Source of the DNA: Rhodospirillaceae bacterium
Lineage (GTDB): Bacteria > Pseudomonadota > Alphaproteobacteria > CADEGL01
Length of the DNA: 15,574 bases
Direction: 5' to 3'
Assembly (NCBI GenBank): GCA_018699755.1
Contig: JABIRQ010000325.1
Span: 1-15,574, forward strand
Each line of letters begins with the position of its first letter. The first letter of the stretch is position 1. Below are positions 13,474 to 15,574 of the stretch, in pieces. The notes below the pieces were generated by a model that made no database searches, was not told the DNA's origin, and saw only the letters and a program-made list of their open reading frames with translations. The position numbers and the translations under genes are program-made.

Positions 13474-13501
13474 TTGACTCTGTATCCGTCCTTTCTATAA
13501 T
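13474..13501 (+). promoter_or_regulatory. Near-consensus sigma-70 promoter of the GbsR-type regulator
   Basis: TTGACT (13474-13479), a 16-base spacer and a perfect TATAAT (13496-13501) stand in an unusually AT-rich patch. Transcription would begin near 13508, about 30 bases before the regulator's ATG. Such a match is rare in DNA this GC-rich. The -10 box lies within the left arm of the long palindrome. Confidence 0.75.
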
Positions 13502-13531
13502 TTCTGTCACAACAGGAATTATAGAAAGGAC
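13488..13531. promoter_or_regulatory. 44-bp palindromic operator, probably autoregulatory
   Basis: Arms at 13488-13507 and 13512-13531 pair over 20 bases with a single mismatch (13503/13516) and a 4-base centre. The outer 14 bases, TCCTTTCTATAATT and AATTATAGAAAGGA, are perfect. The left arm covers the -10 box and the right arm holds the Shine-Dalgarno sequence (AGAAAGGA) of the regulator. A bound dimer or pair of dimers would block RNA polymerase, so the regulator most likely represses itself. Since transcription starts near 13508, most of the left arm is not in the RNA, which favours a DNA site over an RNA hairpin. Confidence 0.75.
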
Positions 13532-13537
13532 AGGCAG

Positions 13538-14059
13538 ATGGAATTGAGCGCGTCGATGGAGCGGTTCGTCCTGCATTGGGGCGAGATGGGCACGCGTTGG
13601 GGGGTGAACCGCTCGGTCGCGCAGATCCATGCCCTGCTCTATCTCTCGCCCAACCCCCTGCCGGCGGAGGAGATCGCCGAGATCCTGGGCATCGCCCGCT
13701 CCAATGTCAGCACCAGCTTGAAGGAACTGCAAAGCTGGAAGCTGGTGCGGTTGAGCCACGCGCTGGGCGACCGGCGCGACCATTTCACGACCGAGACCGA
13801 TCTCTGGCAGCTCCTCCTCACCATCGTCGAGGAGCGCAAGCAGCGCGAGATCGACCCCACCCTGGCCGTCCTGCGCCAATGCGTGGACGAGGCCGAGGAC
13901 GACCCGCACACCCCGAAGGAGGTCAAACGGCGGATGACCCGCATGCTCGACTTCATGGAGACCCTGACCACCTGGTATCGGCAGATGGTTCGCCTACCCA
14001 AGGGCACCCTGGTCGCCCTGATGAAGATGGGCGGCAAGGTGGCGAAGCTGGTCTCATGA
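13538..14059 (+). CDS. GbsR/MarR-type winged-helix transcriptional regulator
   Basis: This 173-residue DNA-binding protein has a winged-helix domain at about 20-90: VNRSVAQIHALLYL, the helix-turn-helix PLPAEEIAEILGIARSNVSTSLKEL, and the wing with GDRRDHF. A helical C-terminal region (LLLTIVEERKQREID, MLDFMETLTTWYRQM) suits dimerisation. The RSNVSTSLKELQSWKLVR stretch is typical of GbsR-type members of the MarR superfamily. GbsR in Bacillus senses choline and represses betaine uptake and synthesis, but the ligand here is unknown. AGAAAGGA lies seven bases before the ATG. Its own promoter and palindrome suggest autorepression; whether it also controls the tandem trio upstream, which lacks a matching palindrome, is doubtful. 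The DCC-family gene downstream is the likeliest shared target. Confidence 0.87.
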   Translation: MELSASMERFVLHWGEMGTRWGVNRSVAQIHALLYLSPNPLPAEEIAEILGIARSNVSTSLKELQSWKLVRLSHALGDRRDHFTTETDLWQLLLTIVEERKQREIDPTLAVLRQCVDEAEDDPHTPKEVKRRMTRMLDFMETLTTWYRQMVRLPKGTLVALMKMGGKVAKLVS

Positions 14060-14080
14060 TGTCTCTTTTTTGCCCCATTG

Positions 14081-14106
14081 TTTCCGTTATTTCTGAATAG
14101 AAGAAA
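14081..14106. promoter_or_regulatory. Weak dyad resembling the regulator's operator, before the DCC gene
   Basis: TTTCCGTTATTTCTG (14081-14095) matches the operator half-site TTTCTATAATTTCTG (13492-13506) at 12 of 15 positions. The site is itself a partial dyad: TTTC and TATT are mirrored by AATA and GAAA about one centre. It lies 40 bases before the DCC gene, in another AT-rich patch just after the regulator gene. It may be a second, weaker binding site, though AT-rich patches can match by chance. Confidence 0.35.
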
Positions 14107-14145
14107 ATCCAATTGCCTGGGTTTGGAGATCGGAGGGAAGCGGCG

Positions 14146-14598
14146 ATGCCTAGAAAATGGTGGGACGGCCCGGACGGGCGGTCGGGGCGTTGGCGCAATC
14201 CGCCGGGCCTGGTGGTCTACTACAACGGCGCCTGCCCGGTCTGCCGGGCGGAGATGACCCGCTACCGCGAGATCGCGGGGACAGAGGGAGGCGGCGGGCC
14301 GATCGGCTGGTACGACGTGGCGGCGGCGGGCGCGGCCTGCCTGCCGGACGGGGTGACCGTGCGGGGCGCGAAACGCCGCCTGCATGTCGCGGACGAAACG
14401 GGCCGGGTCCATGTCGGGGTCGACGCCTTCGCGGTGCTGTGGGAACGGCTGCCCGGCTTCGCCTTCTACGCCAGACTGTTACGCTTGCCCGGCCTGCACG
14501 GGCTTGCGGGATGGGTCTACGACCATCTGGTGTCCGCCCCGCTCTACGCCTGGGCGCGGCACCGGGAGCGGCGGATGCCGATGGCGCCGACCGGCTGA
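14146..14598 (+). CDS. DCC-family (DUF393) thiol-disulfide oxidoreductase-like protein
   Basis: This small protein of 150 residues belongs to the DCC family, predicted to be thioredoxin-like. Its hallmark is YYNGACPVCRAEM with Cys30 and Cys33 in a CPVC motif, where the family name motif has DGxCxxC; here Asn replaces the Asp. Later conserved-type parts are IGWYDVA (53-59) and GVDAFAVLWERLPGF (91-105), typical of this family. There is no signal peptide. The ATG at 14146 has GGAGGG eight bases upstream; the in-frame start at 14113 lacks one. It follows the GbsR-type gene in the same direction by 86 bases and faces the racemase genes. The biochemical role of the family is poorly known, so the redox role is a family-based guess. 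Confidence 0.85.
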   Translation: MPRKWWDGPDGRSGRWRNPPGLVVYYNGACPVCRAEMTRYREIAGTEGGGGPIGWYDVAAAGAACLPDGVTVRGAKRRLHVADETGRVHVGVDAFAVLWERLPGFAFYARLLRLPGLHGLAGWVYDHLVSAPLYAWARHRERRMPMAPTG

Positions 14599-14611
14599 CC
14601 CGCCGCGCAGG

Positions 14612-14638
14612 AAAAAGGTGCCGGGCCCTCGCGGCACC
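14612..14638 (-). terminator. Intrinsic terminator of the minus-strand racemase genes
   Basis: On the minus strand, GGTGCCG, an 8-base loop and CGGCACC (plus-strand 14617-14638) are followed by TTTTT (plus-strand AAAAA at 14612-14616). It lies about 30 bases after the racemase stop codon. On the plus strand the same hairpin lacks a T-run, but sits just after the DCC gene and may slow that transcript too. Confidence 0.8.
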
Positions 14639-14669
14639 GGCGTCTGATTCGCAACCTTCGCGGCGGCGC

Positions 14670-15413
14670 CTAGTAGTAGTGGCGGGTCGTGTCGTAGGCC
14701 TTCTGGTGGGTGCCGCGCTGGAAATAGTCGATCATGGTGATGAAGTCGTAGACCGGCAGGCCCGTCGCCTCCTGCACCGCCTTGGAATAGGGCGGCAGCA
14801 TGGAGCATTCCATGACGATGGCCCCGAGGTCCGGGTTCTCGCGCTTCATCTCCAGCGCCACCTCGACGGTCTCGCGCTCGATATCCTCGGTCACCAGCTC
14901 GTCGCCTTCCTGCATGATCTGCTTGTCGAAGCAGGGCTGCTCCTGCATGCCCTTGATGACCAGCTTGCGGTCGTTGTCGAGGCCGGTCTTGGCGATCATG
15001 TGGTTGGACAGGGCGGTCGAATCCGCGGTGATGACGCCAATCGACTTGCTCTTGCCCAGGAAGGACGCGACGAAGGGCACCTGCAGCAGGCTGGAGGCGC
15101 AGACCGGGATGTTCACGGCCTTGGCGATCACGTCCTGGTAGTTCAGGAAGAAGCCGCAATCGGAACTGATCGCCTTGACCCCCTGGGCCTCGAGCGCCTG
15201 GGCCGCCGCGATGACGGCGGGCTCCAACTCCGGATCGCCGGTGAAGACGCGGGGATAGGTCGCGCCCTCGACCACCTTGAACAGCACCGGATAGTCGTAG
15301 GTGTCGGCGTTGCCGACGTCGCCGGGCACGAAGGGGCCCTGGTAGTCGAGCAGCAGGATGCCGGTGCAATAGCCGTAGGCCTCGGCCTGGGGGCGGGTCT
15401 TGTAGACGGGCAT
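14670..15413 (-). CDS. Asp/Glu racemase-family protein, two-cysteine type
   Basis: This 247-residue cytoplasmic protein belongs to the Asp/Glu/hydantoin racemase superfamily, which inverts or isomerises alpha-carbons with a pair of cysteines. Both are present: Cys86 in ISSDCGFFLNYQ and Cys203 in VMECSMLPPYS, unlike the racemase-like protein near the left end. Other family features are GVITADSTALSNHM (126-139, the nucleotide-like loop after the central strand) and LPVYDFITMIDYF near the end. The ATG at 15411-15413 is chosen because AGGGAG lies about nine bases upstream; longer in-frame readings run into the paralogue upstream. It starts 29 bases after the stop of that paralogue, so the two form an operon that ends at the terminator near 14612. 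The substrate is not predictable. Confidence 0.87.
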   Translation of the reverse strand: MPVYKTRPQAEAYGYCTGILLLDYQGPFVPGDVGNADTYDYPVLFKVVEGATYPRVFTGDPELEPAVIAAAQALEAQGVKAISSDCGFFLNYQDVIAKAVNIPVCASSLLQVPFVASFLGKSKSIGVITADSTALSNHMIAKTGLDNDRKLVIKGMQEQPCFDKQIMQEGDELVTEDIERETVEVALEMKRENPDLGAIVMECSMLPPYSKAVQEATGLPVYDFITMIDYFQRGTHQKAYDTTRHYY

Positions 15414-15442
15414 GATGGTTTCTCCCTGATCTCGGTGCGGGC

Positions 15443-15574
15443 CTAGTAGCCGCCGGTATAGGCGCGCTGCCGCATGCCGGCGCTGAGATAGTCGATGGCG
15501 CTGATGAAGTCGTAGACCGGCAGGCCGACCGCGTCCTGCACCGCCTTGGCGTAGGGCGGCAGCATGGAGCATTC
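15443..15574 (-). CDS. Asp/Glu racemase-family protein, tandem paralogue, 5' part missing
   Basis: Only the last 43 codons are inside the window: ECSMLPPYAKAVQDAVGLPV, then YDFISAIDYLSAGMRQRAY and TGGY before TAG. They align without gaps to the end of the downstream gene for most of this stretch, including the second catalytic cysteine motif ECSMLPPY, and the DNA is near-identical around that motif. The gene is therefore a tandem duplicate read in the same direction, continuing past the right edge. Confidence 0.85.
   Translation of the reverse strand, partial: ECSMLPPYAKAVQDAVGLPVYDFISAIDYLSAGMRQRAYTGGY

Noticed and set aside
14157..15446. A 429-codon plus-strand frame covering the DCC gene and the racemase gene.
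   Set aside because: It runs out of frame through the DCC gene and antisense through the racemase gene, both of which have clear family motifs and ribosome binding sites.

Overview
This window is high-GC chromosomal DNA. Codon use, dense packing and two kinds of GC-rich intergenic repeat point to an alphaproteobacterium, perhaps from the Rhodospirillales. That placement is inference, because no rRNA or other marker gene is present. No tRNA, rRNA, CRISPR array, integrase or transposase was seen, and no stretch over 300 bases lacks a gene.

Left part (1-2388, minus strand): the start of a DnaQ-type 3'-5' exonuclease runs off the left edge. A composite palindromic repeat follows. Next are an HpcH/HpaI-type aldolase and, upstream of it in transcription order, an Asp/Glu racemase/arylmalonate decarboxylase-type protein. 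Middle left (2509-5727, plus strand): a complete polar amino acid ABC importer reads permease, permease, ATPase, periplasmic binding protein, and ends at a good intrinsic terminator. It may be preceded by a short, translationally coupled leader ORF. Then (5779-8494, plus strand) come a 598-residue DmdC-like acyl-CoA dehydrogenase with a TTG start and a peptidoglycan-binding/pesticin-like lysozyme whose last codons lie in a second copy of the repeat.

Middle right (8566-13321): four homologues of the M24 'pita-bread' fold. One is on the minus strand, and a tandem plus-strand trio runs divergently from it. By manual alignment all four have lost the metal ligands of M24 peptidases, which places them with the creatinase/ectoine-hydrolase type of metal-free C-N hydrolase rather than with true aminopeptidases. 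Right part: a GbsR/MarR-type regulator sits behind a near-consensus sigma-70 promoter overlapped by a 44-bp palindrome, followed by a DCC-family (DUF393) thiol protein. Converging on these are two tandem Asp/Glu racemase-family genes on the minus strand, the second cut by the window edge.

Reading of the whole: uptake (ABC importer), C-N bond cleavage (M24 homologues), stereochemical or decarboxylative processing (three Asp/Glu racemase-family proteins), C-C cleavage (HpaI aldolase) and acyl-CoA oxidation (acyl-CoA dehydrogenase) could form a catabolic island for an amino-acid-like or amide/guanidino compound. The substrate cannot be read from the sequence, and the shared role is inferred from proximity only.
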